NCBI RefSeq assembly: GCF_042687825.1
Contig: NZ_JBHUQE010000014.1
Span: 20,726-84,725, forward strand
Reading direction: 5' to 3'
DNA: 64,000 nucleotides
From: Sedimentitalea sp042687825
GTDB lineage: Bacteria; Pseudomonadota; Alphaproteobacteria; Rhodobacterales; Rhodobacteraceae
Below, piece by piece: positions 1-8,720 of the stretch. Each line of letters begins with the position of its first letter. The stretch's first letter is position 1. Below the pieces are notes generated by a model that was not told the origin of the DNA, made no database searches, and saw only the letters and a program-made list of their open reading frames with translations. Position numbers and translations under genes: made by a program.

Positions 1-2372
1 TCCGAGATCGAGTCGGTCATGCTCTGGTTCAGGCCGCTGAAATCCGAACGCGCGATGGCGGTTGCGGCGGTGTATTCCAGGCTGCGCACCAACGGGTCCT
101 GATCGCCGGGCACGTTCTGGATCGCCGGCAGGGGGTCGCCGGTTTTCGGTTTGTATTCGCCGTCCTTGGCCAGATCGCGATAGTTCTTCATTGCCTCCAG
201 CGGGTCGTCATTGCGCAGCTTGACGATGCCGGCAGTGGCGAAACAGGAGCCCACGTCGCCCTGAAAGACCGGGGTCAGCATGGCGTTCAGGATGGCGCCA
301 CGCGTCTCGGCGACCCCAACTGCGGATGCGTCCTTGCCACTGGATTTTGCCAAGAGGGCGCGGGCGGCATCCTCGGTCGGGGCAGCGGTCACATCGGTCA
401 GGATGGTCTGGGCCTCGGCCGAACCCTGCAGAAAATCCATGGTGTCCAGCATATGCGTGACCTGGGCCGGGGTGGCGCTGGACAGGGCTTTGGGGTGGAA
501 CATGACGTCCAGCAGCGCATCGCGCCCCTTGTCGAAATCCATCGTGCCGTCGCCCTTGAGCAGGGCCGCGCCCACATGTTTGGTGCGCTTGGTTCCGGTT
601 TCGTTGCGCGTCGCGCCACCGGAAACCGCATCGCAGCTGGCGAAATGGCGGCCTGTCTTGAGATAGTCGTCCAGCTTGGCGGCCTCGGTTGGCGGCAGGT
701 TTGCCGACATGGCCACCAGCCGACCGGCATAGGTTTCGACATAGCCTTCGTTGGTGAAATAAGTGCCCGAATCCGAGGCGAAATTACTGGCGACCTTGTC
801 ACACATCAGGGCCGCCGTGGCCGCGACGCTTTCGGGATGGGCGGCGGTGGCGGCGACATCGGTGGCGGTTTCGGCAACGCGCGGGTTGCGGCCAAAGAGC
901 TCGATCAAATCCTTGGCAACCGCCGGTTCCAGAGACCTGCCATTGGACGGGGCCAGGGGACCAAAGCTGACCGCTTCCAGCAGTTTTTTCTTGCCCTCGG
1001 CCTGACGCTGTTCTTTTTTGCGCGCCGCGAGATCGGCATTGGCGGTGTCCAACTCGTGCCGAGCCGCATCGACATCCGACTGTTTGCTGACGACCTCGGC
1101 CTGAGCCTGCTGGGCCGTGGCCTTGGCCTGCCCAAAGGCCTGATGCTTGCCGCCGAAATCAGTGTTCAGATCGCGATAGGCGGCCAGCACCCGGGGGTAG
1201 TCCTGATGCTCCGGATCGGCCAAGACATCCTTGTTGGTTTTCTTGAAGTTCTGCAGGGCGACATAGGCTGCTTTGGCGGTGTCATAGGCTGCCTTGGCGG
1301 CTGCATTCTTGAGTTTCTCGTCGGCGACGGCGGCCTCTTTGGCATCAGCGGCAAGCTGCAGCGCCTCGGCCTTGGTCTTGGCTTCGGCGGCGGCGGTCTC
1401 GACTGCCTGTTGCTTGGATTGCAGAAAGGCGCGGTCGACCTGGGTGTCGCCGAGATCGGCCTGGATCGATTTCAGAACGGTCGTGGCCGCCGCCAGTGCT
1501 GCGGGGTCGGCTTTGCCCAGGGTGACCAGCTTGGCTTTCTGGCCGTCGCTGGTACCGGTTTCGCCCAGCGTGGCCGTCAGTACACGGGTCAGTGCCGCAT
1601 CGATGCGCCCCGCAAGCGTGTCCAGCCGCGCCGGCAGCCCGTCCAGATCGGTCAGTCTGGCCTTGATCGCGACCGGGTCGTCGGCAGTGATCGCATCGTT
1701 GATCGCGGTCAGGTCGGTGTCGATGCCGCCGGCCAGCGTGTCCATGGCGCCGTGATCGTCGTCTGTGGTGACGCGGGCCAGCAGGACGCGCAGTTTGGCA
1801 AGACGGCCGGTCTGCGCCGCGTGACCAACCTGCAGCCGCTCTTTCTCGGCGGCGCGTGTGGCAGCGGCCTGTTCGACCTGCGCGATGGCGGTACGCAAAG
1901 CGGCGATGTCGCGCCCGGCCTTGGCAGCGTCCTCGGGGGCCGGGATGTTGTCGGCCAGCAACGCCGCGATCGCGGTCCGCTTTTCGTCGAGATCGGCGAT
2001 CTCCGCTGTCAGCGCGCCGTCCGGATTGCCGCTGAGCGTCGCCAGTTCTTGTTGCAGCGCGATGCGTTCGCGACTGCGTTCATCCAGCGCCGCCTGAACG
2101 TCGTTCGCCATGGCAATGGCGTTCTGCGCCTCGGCCAGGGCCTGCGCGAATTCGCCCTGGTCCTTGTGCGATCGCGCCGCGTCCAGGGTCTGTTGGATCG
2201 GCCTGACGTTCGGGGTCACGCCGGTCAGTTGGTCAAGCAGCGTCTGGGCCTGTGTTTCGGCCGCCAGAAACGCCTCGTAGTTGCGTATCTTGGCCTTGTC
2301 CGATTTGCGGTTGAACAGACCGCCCTTGATGAACCTTTCGACAAAGTCCCTCTGCTTGTCGTCCAACGGCAT
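1..2372 (-). CDS. Large Ala-rich coiled-coil protein with papain-like motif (partial)
   Basis: The reading frame starts at an ATG at 2372 behind a strong ribosome site (CCAGGAGGG) and stays open for 790 codons to the window edge, so the C-terminus is missing. There is no signal peptide or membrane segment. Residues 1 to about 690 are rich in Ala, Asp, Lys and Gln and read as long helical or coiled-coil stretches. At residues 704-713 the motif QGDVGSCFAT appears, which matches the oxyanion Gln and nucleophile Cys region of papain- and calpain-fold cysteine peptidases (Gln704, Cys710). The His and Asn or Asp expected further on would lie outside the window. I do not recognise the family. A cytoplasmic peptidase or a protein delivered into other cells are both possible; function is not inferred beyond the motif. 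Confidence 0.8.
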   Translation of the reverse strand, partial: MPLDDKQRDFVERFIKGGLFNRKSDKAKIRNYEAFLAAETQAQTLLDQLTGVTPNVRPIQQTLDAARSHKDQGEFAQALAEAQNAIAMANDVQAALDERSRERIALQQELATLSGNPDGALTAEIADLDEKRTAIAALLADNIPAPEDAAKAGRDIAALRTAIAQVEQAAATRAAEKERLQVGHAAQTGRLAKLRVLLARVTTDDDHGAMDTLAGGIDTDLTAINDAITADDPVAIKARLTDLDGLPARLDTLAGRIDAALTRVLTATLGETGTSDGQKAKLVTLGKADPAALAAATTVLKSIQADLGDTQVDRAFLQSKQQAVETAAAEAKTKAEALQLAADAKEAAVADEKLKNAAAKAAYDTAKAAYVALQNFKKTNKDVLADPEHQDYPRVLAAYRDLNTDFGGKHQAFGQAKATAQQAQAEVVSKQSDVDAARHELDTANADLAARKKEQRQAEGKKKLLEAVSFGPLAPSNGRSLEPAVAKDLIELFGRNPRVAETATDVAATAAHPESVAATAALMCDKVASNFASDSGTYFTNEGYVETYAGRLVAMSANLPPTEAAKLDDYLKTGRHFASCDAVSGGATRNETGTKRTKHVGAALLKGDGTMDFDKGRDALLDVMFHPKALSSATPAQVTHMLDTMDFLQGSAEAQTILTDVTAAPTEDAARALLAKSSGKDASAVGVAETRGAILNAMLTPVFQGDVGSCFATAGIVKLRNDDPLEAMKNYRDLAKDGEYKPKTGDPLPAIQNVPGDQDPLVRSLEYTAATAIARSDFSGLNQSMTDSIS

Positions 2373-2816
2373 GTGGTCCCTCCTGGTAATTCGGATCAAG
2401 GCCCGTATCCGCATCCGGGAGACCGATCAGGTGTACCGGTTTTCGGGTACACGGTTTTTCGGTTCGATTGGGGAGTCAGGGGCTTTTCTTGGGGCGGTTG
2501 AAAAAACCTAGACCGACACGCCGCGCAAAGGCAAGGCAGGACCTTGCCGCCAGGTCAACATGCGATGCGGCGGCGGCCTTCAGCAGACCCTGATCCGTCC
2601 TTGCGGCCCGGGACCTGACACCGCTGGAGATTGTGGCCGCGAGATTGCTGGCCCGTACCGTGGATCGACCTGTGCGACGCCGCGCCGGGAAAGCCGCCAA
2701 CGGCCATTCTGCGTCGATGCGGCTGTTTACAATTTCCCCAGGAAAGGCAAAGAGTCAACTATCGCAACTCGCGCGTGTCTGCGCTTGACACAACCTCACA
2801 AGAATCGAGTTTTGAG
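2373..2816. other. Intergenic region between divergent genes
   Basis: These 444 bases separate the leftward coiled-coil gene from the rightward porin. Short open frames on both strands have no ribosome site or recognisable product. The region holds the inverted repeat at 2431-2452 and must carry the promoters of both flanking genes, but I could not place either with confidence. A TTGACA at 2785 lies too close to the porin ATG to serve a usual promoter. Confidence 0.6.
2431..2452. repeat. Inverted repeat upstream of coiled-coil gene
   Basis: GTGTACC at 2431-2437 is mirrored by GGTACAC at 2446-2452 across an 8-base spacer and is followed by TTTTT on the + strand. It lies about 60 bases upstream of the leftward start codon. 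It could be an operator, or a terminator for rightward transcription, although no rightward gene precedes it. Confidence 0.4.
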
Positions 2817-3926
2817 ATGACCAAACTGCTTTCACGGCCTCTGGCGGCCGCCGCCGTTATGTCCCTGACCGCTCCGGCAATGGCCGAAATGAAATATGAA
2901 AACGCGACAGGCGGCAGCGCCCTTGCGTATGGCCAGCTCGACCCGGCCTATCTGTCCTTTGACGACGGGGTGTCCACCACCAGCGACATCGTCGACAACA
3001 CCAACTCGAACAGCCGCGTCGGTCTGTGGCTGCGCCAGGACTATGGGGCGAACAAGTTCTCGTTCAATTTCGAGACCGCGCTGGGTCTGCGGCCCTCGGC
3101 GGGCCTGTCCCAGGCCACCACGCCCAAGGGAGTCGATTGGGACCGGACCGATATCCGCAAGGTCGATTTCAGCCTGCAAACGGCCAGTGCCGGGACCTTC
3201 TTTGCCGGTCAGGGCAGCATGTCCACGGATGGTGTCGCTGAATCCGACCTGTCGGGGACCTCGCTGATCACCTATTCGTCGGTGCCGGATACGGCCGGAT
3301 CCTTTGTCTTTCGGACCGCGGCGGGGGCCTTGTCCACCCGCTCGATCGGCGGTTCGTTCGGCAACTTTGACGGCGCGCGGCTGGGTCGTGTGCGCTATGA
3401 CACGCCGACCTTTTCAGGATTCACGTTGTCGGCCTCGTGGGGGACCAACATCCTGTCCTCGCAAAACGACTCGGAAACTGCGGCGATTGCGCTGCGCTAT
3501 GCCGGCGATTTCGGTGACTACAAAATGCGCGGTGCCATCGGGTATTCATCGACAAAGCCCGGCGGCGGCGCGTCCGATTTCGATGACACGATCGGCTCGT
3601 TCAGCGTGCTGCACAGCTCGGGGATCAACTTTACCCTTGCCGGTGGTGATCGCAGTACAGCGGGCAACTATGGCTATGGCAAGCTGGGCTATCTGGCCAG
3701 TTGGTTCTCGGTGGGCAGCACCGCCTTGTCGGTCGATTACTACCGCGGCAGCGATCAGAGCGGGGCTGGCTCGAAATCCAAGTCGATCGGTTTTGGCGCG
3801 GTGCAGAAATTCGACAACGCCAACATCGAAGCCTATCTGGGCTACCGCACCTATGAACTGACCGAAACGGCAGCGTCCTATCAGGACGCTTCTTCGATCA
3901 TGTTCGGGGCGCGCTGGAAGTTCTGA
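2817..3926 (+). CDS. Outer-membrane porin
   Basis: The product is 369 residues. An N-terminal signal peptide ends in an AMA site at about residue 23. The mature part has alternating hydrophobic and polar beta-strand sequence with many Gly, Ser, Thr and Tyr residues. It ends in ARWKF, the terminal Phe typical of proteins inserted by the BAM complex. It resembles the general-diffusion porins of Rhodobacteraceae, which form trimeric channels for small solutes. The frame is open further upstream, but the signal peptide fixes the start at 2817. The gene is monocistronic, being closed by the hairpin at 3956. Confidence 0.85.
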   Translation: MTKLLSRPLAAAAVMSLTAPAMAEMKYENATGGSALAYGQLDPAYLSFDDGVSTTSDIVDNTNSNSRVGLWLRQDYGANKFSFNFETALGLRPSAGLSQATTPKGVDWDRTDIRKVDFSLQTASAGTFFAGQGSMSTDGVAESDLSGTSLITYSSVPDTAGSFVFRTAAGALSTRSIGGSFGNFDGARLGRVRYDTPTFSGFTLSASWGTNILSSQNDSETAAIALRYAGDFGDYKMRGAIGYSSTKPGGGASDFDDTIGSFSVLHSSGINFTLAGGDRSTAGNYGYGKLGYLASWFSVGSTALSVDYYRGSDQSGAGSKSKSIGFGAVQKFDNANIEAYLGYRTYELTETAASYQDASSIMFGARWKF

Positions 3927-3955
3927 GCCGCAGATTACTGCTCGATTGCAAGATC

Positions 3956-3988
3956 AAAGCGCGCTCTTCGGGGCGCGCTTTCTTGTTT
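3956..3988 (+). terminator. Intrinsic terminator of the porin gene
   Basis: AAAGCGCGC at 3956-3964 pairs perfectly with GCGCGCTTT at 3973-3981 across an 8-base loop. It is followed by a T-rich stretch and lies 30 bases after the porin stop codon. Confidence 0.8.
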
Positions 3989-4110
3989 CATTCCCGTTTG
4001 CGGCGACTTTGCCCTGTAAAGCCCCTTGCACCGCACCGTGCGGACCAATAGAAGGCCCCAAATTTGCACAGTGCGCCGTCGGTGCACGTATGAACCTATG
4101 GGGAAGTCTG

Positions 4111-5442
4111 ATGCAAGTCACCGAGACAATGAACGAAGGTCTGAAACGCGGCTACGCGATCAAGGTCAGCGCCGCGGAACTGGAGGGCAAGGTCAACGAA
4201 AAGCTTGCCGAAGCCCAGCCGGAAATCGAAATGAAAGGCTTTCGCAAGGGCAAGGTCCCGATGCCGCTGTTGAAGAAACAGTTCGGTCAGCGCCTGATGG
4301 GCGAAGCGATGCAGGAAACCATCGACGGCGCCATGAGCAAGCATTTCGAAGACAGCGGCGACCGTCCGGCGCTGCAGCCCGAAGTGCGGATGACCAACGA
4401 AGACTGGAAGGAAGGCGATGACGTCGAAGTGTCTCTTTCCTACGAGGCGCTGCCCGAGATTCCGGAAGTCGACCTGAAGTCGATCACTTTGGAAAAGCTG
4501 GTGGTCAAGGCCGGCGACGAGGATATCGAAGAGGCGCTGGGCAATCTGGCCGAGACCGCGCAGGATTTCGAGCCCCGCGATGAAGGGTCCAAGGCCGAAG
4601 ACGGCGATCAGGTGGTCATGGATTTCGTCGGCAAGGTCGACGGCGAGGCCTTTGAGGGCGGTTCGGCCGAGGATTACCCGCTGGTTCTGGGCAGCAACAG
4701 CTTTATCCCCGGCTTCGAAGAGCAACTGGTTGGCGTGACGACGGGCGAAGAAAAGGCCGTTACAGTCAATTTCCCCGAGGATTATCAGGCCGAGCATCTG
4801 GCCGGCAAGGAAGCGGTCTTTGACTGCACCATCAAGGAAGTGAAAAAGCCGGTCGCCGCCAAGATCGATGACGAATTGGCCAAGAAGTTCGGTGCCGAGG
4901 ATCTGGACGCGCTGAAAACCCAGATCGGCGAGCGCCTGGAAGCGGAATATGCCGGCGCGGCCCGCGCGGTGATGAAGCGGACCCTGCTGGACGAATTGGA
5001 CAAGATCGTAAACTTTGAACTGCCGCCCAGCCTGGTTGACGCCGAGGCCGGTCAGATCGCGCATCAGCTTTGGCATGACGAGAACCCGGACGTTCAGGGC
5101 CATGATCACCCCGAGATCACTCCGACCGAAGAGCACACCCGACTGGCCGAACGCCGTGTCCGTCTGGGCCTGTTGCTGGCCGAACTGGGCCAGAAGGCCG
5201 AGGTGCAGGTCAGCGACGCCGAAATGACCCAGGCGATCATGAACCAGGCGCGGCAGTACCCGGGTCAGGAACGCCAGTTCTTTGAATTTGTACAGCAGAA
5301 TCAGCAGATGCAGCAGCAATTGCGCGCGCCGCTGTTCGAGGACAAGGTCGTGGATTACGTGTTCGAACTGGCGACGATCACCGACAAGACAGTCAGCAAG
5401 GACGAGCTGCAGAAAGCCGTCGAGGCCATGGAAGAAGAATAA
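4111..5442 (+). CDS. tig: Trigger factor, ribosome-associated chaperone and peptidyl-prolyl isomerase
   Basis: The product is 443 residues, the usual length for trigger factor. It binds the ribosome at the peptide exit and helps nascent chains fold in the cytoplasm. The N-terminal domain carries the ribosome-docking signature GFRKGK at residues 43-48. An FKBP-type isomerase domain spans roughly residues 165-245 (DGDQVVMDFVGK through FIPGFEEQL). An acidic, helical C-terminal chaperone region follows. The start at 4111 is chosen because GGGGAAG sits just upstream and the family begins MQVTET; an in-frame ATG at 4090 is less likely. A strong terminator follows. Confidence 0.95.
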   Translation: MQVTETMNEGLKRGYAIKVSAAELEGKVNEKLAEAQPEIEMKGFRKGKVPMPLLKKQFGQRLMGEAMQETIDGAMSKHFEDSGDRPALQPEVRMTNEDWKEGDDVEVSLSYEALPEIPEVDLKSITLEKLVVKAGDEDIEEALGNLAETAQDFEPRDEGSKAEDGDQVVMDFVGKVDGEAFEGGSAEDYPLVLGSNSFIPGFEEQLVGVTTGEEKAVTVNFPEDYQAEHLAGKEAVFDCTIKEVKKPVAAKIDDELAKKFGAEDLDALKTQIGERLEAEYAGAARAVMKRTLLDELDKIVNFELPPSLVDAEAGQIAHQLWHDENPDVQGHDHPEITPTEEHTRLAERRVRLGLLLAELGQKAEVQVSDAEMTQAIMNQARQYPGQERQFFEFVQQNQQMQQQLRAPLFEDKVVDYVFELATITDKTVSKDELQKAVEAMEEE

Positions 5443-5469
5443 GGCGACAATGGCGCCGCCAAACGTGAT

Positions 5470-5502
5470 GAGAGCCGCCCGAAGGGGCGGCTCTCTGCTT
5501 TT
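5470..5502 (+). terminator. Intrinsic terminator of tig
   Basis: GAGAGCCGCCC at 5470-5480 pairs perfectly over 11 bases with 5485-5495 around a GAAG tetraloop and is followed by TGCTTTT. It lies 28 bases after the tig stop codon. Confidence 0.9.
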
Positions 5503-5553
5503 GAGGGTGAGGGTGGTTTGGTAGTTGTGAGTGGTGTCGTGCCTTGGTCGTTG

Positions 5554-6384
5554 TCAGCCGGTTCGGCGTAAGGATTGCAGCGAGTCCGGCGGCAGTTGGT
5601 TGCCGACCGCCTGGATCAGGCGTTGGACGGCCGCGACTTCTTCGTCGTTGTCTGCGTCACGCAATTGCTGAGCAAAGTAGTCACGCAATTCGCCGCTGTC
5701 GCGCTTGCGCGGCGTTTTTCGTTTTTTTGCCAACTCGCGTTCGGCGATTCGATCCAGGCATTCCTGTTCGGTCGCAAAGACGTCGTGCTTGATGCCTGAA
5801 AATTCGCGAATGCTGGCAATTCTCTCGTCCGAGCAATCCATCAAGGCCGCCATGGCCGTGACCTTGCCCATCGGCTTGGCGCTGCCAAGATAGTCATAGG
5901 GCGCATTTCCGGAGCGTTTCAAGACCCGGTTCATCACCGGGTCGATGACCGCGACCGCGTCCAGGACGCCGGCGTTTTTCGCGTATTCAAAAGCCCCGAT
6001 CATGACTTCGCTAGTAACATAAGAGATCGAGTTTCGGGTTTTCCCGCCCGACAGCTTGACGGTGTCGACGCAAAATCGCGTGGCTTCCCAGATCTGCGCG
6101 CTGCGCAGCGGCGGTTCGCCATCCAGCAGATTGTAAAACACATCTGCCAGCATGTGCGGACCAGTGGTCTGCAACAGGCGCATGCACCCGACAACATCCC
6201 CGTCATCATCGATGCTGACGATATGCGTTGGATCGAGATTGTCGAAATCGTCGATCTCCATGCCGTCCCGAACATCGACTTCCCAGCCAAGCCGGTCTTG
6301 AAATACCCGCGCGCGCAGCCGGTACATGTCATTGAGAACAGTAGAGAATTTCTGTCTGTTCAGTGAGTCAATTGTGATTATCAT
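5554..6384 (-). CDS. LuxI-family acyl-homoserine lactone synthase
   Basis: The enzyme joins an acyl chain from acyl-ACP to S-adenosylmethionine to make an N-acyl-homoserine lactone signal. The invariant LuxI residues are all visible: Arg24, Phe28, Trp34, Asp45, Asp48, Arg69, Glu100 and Arg103, the last two in WEATRF. At 276 residues it is about 60 longer than usual because of a charged Lys/Arg- then Asp/Glu-rich C-terminal tail. I chose the ATG at 6384 (MIITIDSLN) because GGGGA lies 5 bases upstream and homologues begin there; an ATG at 6396 would add four residues. It follows luxR on the same strand after 90 bases, so the two may form one unit with autoinduction. Confidence 0.93.
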   Translation of the reverse strand: MIITIDSLNRQKFSTVLNDMYRLRARVFQDRLGWEVDVRDGMEIDDFDNLDPTHIVSIDDDGDVVGCMRLLQTTGPHMLADVFYNLLDGEPPLRSAQIWEATRFCVDTVKLSGGKTRNSISYVTSEVMIGAFEYAKNAGVLDAVAVIDPVMNRVLKRSGNAPYDYLGSAKPMGKVTAMAALMDCSDERIASIREFSGIKHDVFATEQECLDRIAERELAKKRKTPRKRDSGELRDYFAQQLRDADNDEEVAAVQRLIQAVGNQLPPDSLQSLRRTG

Positions 6385-6443
6385 TCCGTTCCCCATCGTC
6401 TTTCCACGTTTTAAGTTACATATGTGGAAAATTCGATCTATTG

Positions 6444-6453
6444 GGGAATTCCC
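6444..6453. promoter_or_regulatory. Palindrome between luxR and luxI
   Basis: GGGAATTCCC is a perfect 10-base palindrome about 60 bases upstream of the luxI start and just after the luxR stop. Lux-type operators are dyads of about 20 bases at this kind of position, so this could be the core of one. The flanks do not extend the symmetry, which keeps confidence low. Confidence 0.3.
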
Positions 6454-6474
6454 GTATGTCGGGGCCGTCTGGGT

Positions 6475-7176
6475 TTAGCCGGGCAAAATCAGATTCAACC
6501 CAACCGCGCGCCCGACAGCCTGAGCGGTCGACAGCGCCCCCAACTTCTCGCGGCCCGAGCGCAGATGCACCTCGACGGTCCGGTGCGAGATGGAAAGAAT
6601 GTCGCCAATATCCTGCTGGGATTTACCCACCGCGACCCATTGCAGGATTTCGATTTCCCGCGACGATAGGGCCGGCATGGAAAGGGCGCGGGCCAGCACT
6701 CCCGTCTGCATGACATTGTCATGGATGTGAACGGCCGAGACCTGAAGATCGCCCATGACGACCTTTTTCTGTTTTTCCCATTCGACCGTAGAGCAGTTTC
6801 GGGTGACGCTGAGTAGTCCGCATTCGCCATAAGGGCCGCGGATCGGCACCGTCATGCCGCGGTCGCTTATCCCGAAATCATGGGCGTCGCGAAAGACCTT
6901 GGTGAATTTTCCGTCATGGTCGAAACGGCTCCAATCCACCGGTGCGATGCTCTTGGCGGATTTGTACAGAGTCGGATCGACATGATGAAAGCCGCGCTTG
7001 GTATAGTGCAGTTTCCATTCTTCGGGGTAGTTGGCATAGCCGCGTACATCGCCGTTGACCGGATTCGCCGAAGCATAGGACGCATAGTCAAAACCGAGCA
7101 TCTGGCACAGATCGTCCAGGAATACATCCGCGTGCTGGTCGACGTCCTGCACTGAACTCAGATCGATCAGTTTCAC
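6475..7176 (-). CDS. LuxR-family quorum-sensing transcription regulator
   Basis: The product is 233 residues with the two-domain LuxR layout. The N-terminal autoinducer-binding domain keeps the signature residues Trp54, Tyr58, Asp67, Pro68 and Trp82. The C-terminal GerE-type helix-turn-helix spans about residues 170-225 (LSSREIEILQW, then the recognition helix in SHRTVEVHL). Start is GTG at 7176 with GAGGAC seven bases upstream; the overlapping ATG at 7178 runs straight into TGA. It lies immediately upstream of luxI and downstream of an XRE regulator. It probably senses the signal made by the adjacent synthase, a usual pairing that I infer from position. Confidence 0.93.
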   Translation of the reverse strand: MKLIDLSSVQDVDQHADVFLDDLCQMLGFDYASYASANPVNGDVRGYANYPEEWKLHYTKRGFHHVDPTLYKSAKSIAPVDWSRFDHDGKFTKVFRDAHDFGISDRGMTVPIRGPYGECGLLSVTRNCSTVEWEKQKKVVMGDLQVSAVHIHDNVMQTGVLARALSMPALSSREIEILQWVAVGKSQQDIGDILSISHRTVEVHLRSGREKLGALSTAQAVGRAVGLNLILPG

Positions 7177-7213
7177 ATTGTTGTCCTCGACACCCGGCGC
7201 GGTTACGCCGCGG

Positions 7214-7612
7214 CTAGGTGGTCACCTTCACCTTGGTTTCGGTGTTCGCCATGGACCGGATAAAGGCGAGAACCGCCTTTTTCTGTCCCTCGGGCAGGGC
7301 CGCATAAAGTTCAATCAATTCCAGTTTTTCGGGGTCCGAGAGAAAGGACATGTTGTCTTGCGGTGTCGCGTCCTTGCCTGAGCCGCCCAGCTTGTCCGGT
7401 TTTATGCCGTCAAAGAACTGCGTGACATCCACCCCCAGAACGTCGGCGATCGACCACAACCGCGAGGCGCTGACACGGTTGGCGCCGGTTTCGTATTTCT
7501 GTACCTGCTGAAATCTGACCCCGATGGCATCGCCCAGTTCAGTCTGGCTGATGCCCAGCGAGCGCCGACAGGCGCGGATTCGTTTTCCGACGAGAATATC
7601 TACCGTGTTCAT
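7214..7612 (-). CDS. XRE-family regulator, PraR-like
   Basis: The product is 132 residues. A Cro/C1-type helix-turn-helix occupies about residues 5-68, with GISQTELGDAIGVRFQQVQK as recognition region and the VSASRLW stretch seen in PraR of rhizobia, a regulator linked to quorum sensing and surface attachment. A helical Glu/Leu-rich tail follows. The start is the ATG at 7612 behind GAGGA; an upstream extension of the frame is Cys- and Asn-rich and unlike the family. The luxR start lies 37 bases downstream, so the three genes could be one transcript. Its targets cannot be read from the sequence. Confidence 0.88.
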   Translation of the reverse strand: MNTVDILVGKRIRACRRSLGISQTELGDAIGVRFQQVQKYETGANRVSASRLWSIADVLGVDVTQFFDGIKPDKLGGSGKDATPQDNMSFLSDPEKLELIELYAALPEGQKKAVLAFIRSMANTETKVKVTT

Positions 7613-7893
7613 ATCAGTCCTCTGTCCCCCGACCTTGGGAATATTGAAACTGCAGTCTCCACATGCCCCAATAAACTTGGCGTTCCGGCTTGCGCAGCTC
7701 ACAAAGTTCACGTTTTCAAGTTTAGCCACTTTGCACCAGATCGCGCTTGCAGGCAATGAATTTCCGATTGTCGGCGCCATGCCGGGTTCAACGGGGCGTT
7801 GAAAATTTGAATCAACCCCGGCCGTTCCCTCTGCGCAATTTCCTGGCTTGCCCGAGGCTGGTTGATGCGATGCCGGCCGTTTGCCGGACCTGG

Positions 7894-8388
7894 CTATTTG
7901 ATTTCGATCGGTTGCACCAGTCCGGTTTCTTCCAGCATGCCGCGCCGTTTCGCTTCTTTCCAGTATCCGCGTGAATAATGCTTGATCGCGGCATCCTGGC
8001 TGCCATCCGCCAGCAGCCAGGCACCACGCAGGTATTTTCCGGCATATTTCAGGTTGATTTCCGCATCCAGCAGGTCCTTTGGCTGTCCCTCAAAACCCAT
8101 GGACCGGGCCGTCGCGGGCAGAATTTGCAGCAGCCCATAGTAGGGCCGGTTGATCGCCCACGGGCGGTGCGTGCTTTCGCGCACGGCCAAACGGTGAACC
8201 AGTGAGCGGGGGATTTCGTAGAGATCGCCGTATTTGTTGATCAAACGCCGCAACTCGGGTGTTTCATTGGCGTAAAGAGGCGGCGTAGGTTGGGCCCGGA
8301 CGGGCTTGTCGGCGGGCGCGCCGCAGGCGGATGTGGCAAAACCAAGCGCAAGCAGGGCCAATGCGCGCCGACGGGTCAGTGATGACAT
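7894..8388 (-). CDS. Lytic transglycosylase SLT-domain lipoprotein
   Basis: The product is 164 residues. It starts MSSLTRRRALALLALG and reaches a lipobox-like TSAC (Cys22), so it is probably a lipid-anchored periplasmic protein. The rest is an SLT fold with the catalytic Glu71 in AVRES and the family stretch GLLQILPATARSMGF. Such enzymes cleave the MurNAc-GlcNAc bond of peptidoglycan with formation of a 1,6-anhydro end. Codons upstream of 8388 are open but lack a signal sequence, so the start was set by GAGACGAG and the signal. It is divergent from the membrane gene at 8721. Confidence 0.87.
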   Translation of the reverse strand: MSSLTRRRALALLALGFATSACGAPADKPVRAQPTPPLYANETPELRRLINKYGDLYEIPRSLVHRLAVRESTHRPWAINRPYYGLLQILPATARSMGFEGQPKDLLDAEINLKYAGKYLRGAWLLADGSQDAAIKHYSRGYWKEAKRRGMLEETGLVQPIEIK

Positions 8389-8720
8389 TGCTCGTCTCTT
8401 TCTATGTCGCAATCCGGACAAGATAATGCGGGAATGGCGCAAAACAACACCGAGCAACGCCGCGTCTGCTGGATGAGCGATAGGCCGCCAGTCCCGCAGT
8501 CCGCGCGTCGTCGCAGGTGGAAGTCGTTGCGATACAGCGTTTGCGGTCCGCGCCACAATGTCGGATCGTCGCCCGGGCGGCTGCGCTGCCGCCTGGCCAA
8601 GTTACGCAGGAGCCCCGGGCGCATGGTTTTGGAGCAAACGGAGCAGGATGCGCGGCATTCAGGCACTCGCGGCATCGCGCCAATCAGCAGATTGACGCGC
8701 ATATTGCGGGGTCCGGTTGC
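8389..8720. other. Intergenic region between divergent genes
   Basis: This 332-base stretch separates the transglycosylase gene from the membrane protein at 8721. Open frames cross it on both strands, but none shows a ribosome site with a sensible product. The true start of the rightward gene could lie further upstream than shown. I see no repeat or RNA structure that stands out. Confidence 0.4.

Noticed and set aside
453..2501. Long rightward open frame opposite the first gene
   Set aside because: It is rich in Gly, Leu, Gln and Arg, as expected for the complement of an Ala/Asp/Lys-rich coding strand. The leftward frame has a strong ribosome site and coherent protein.
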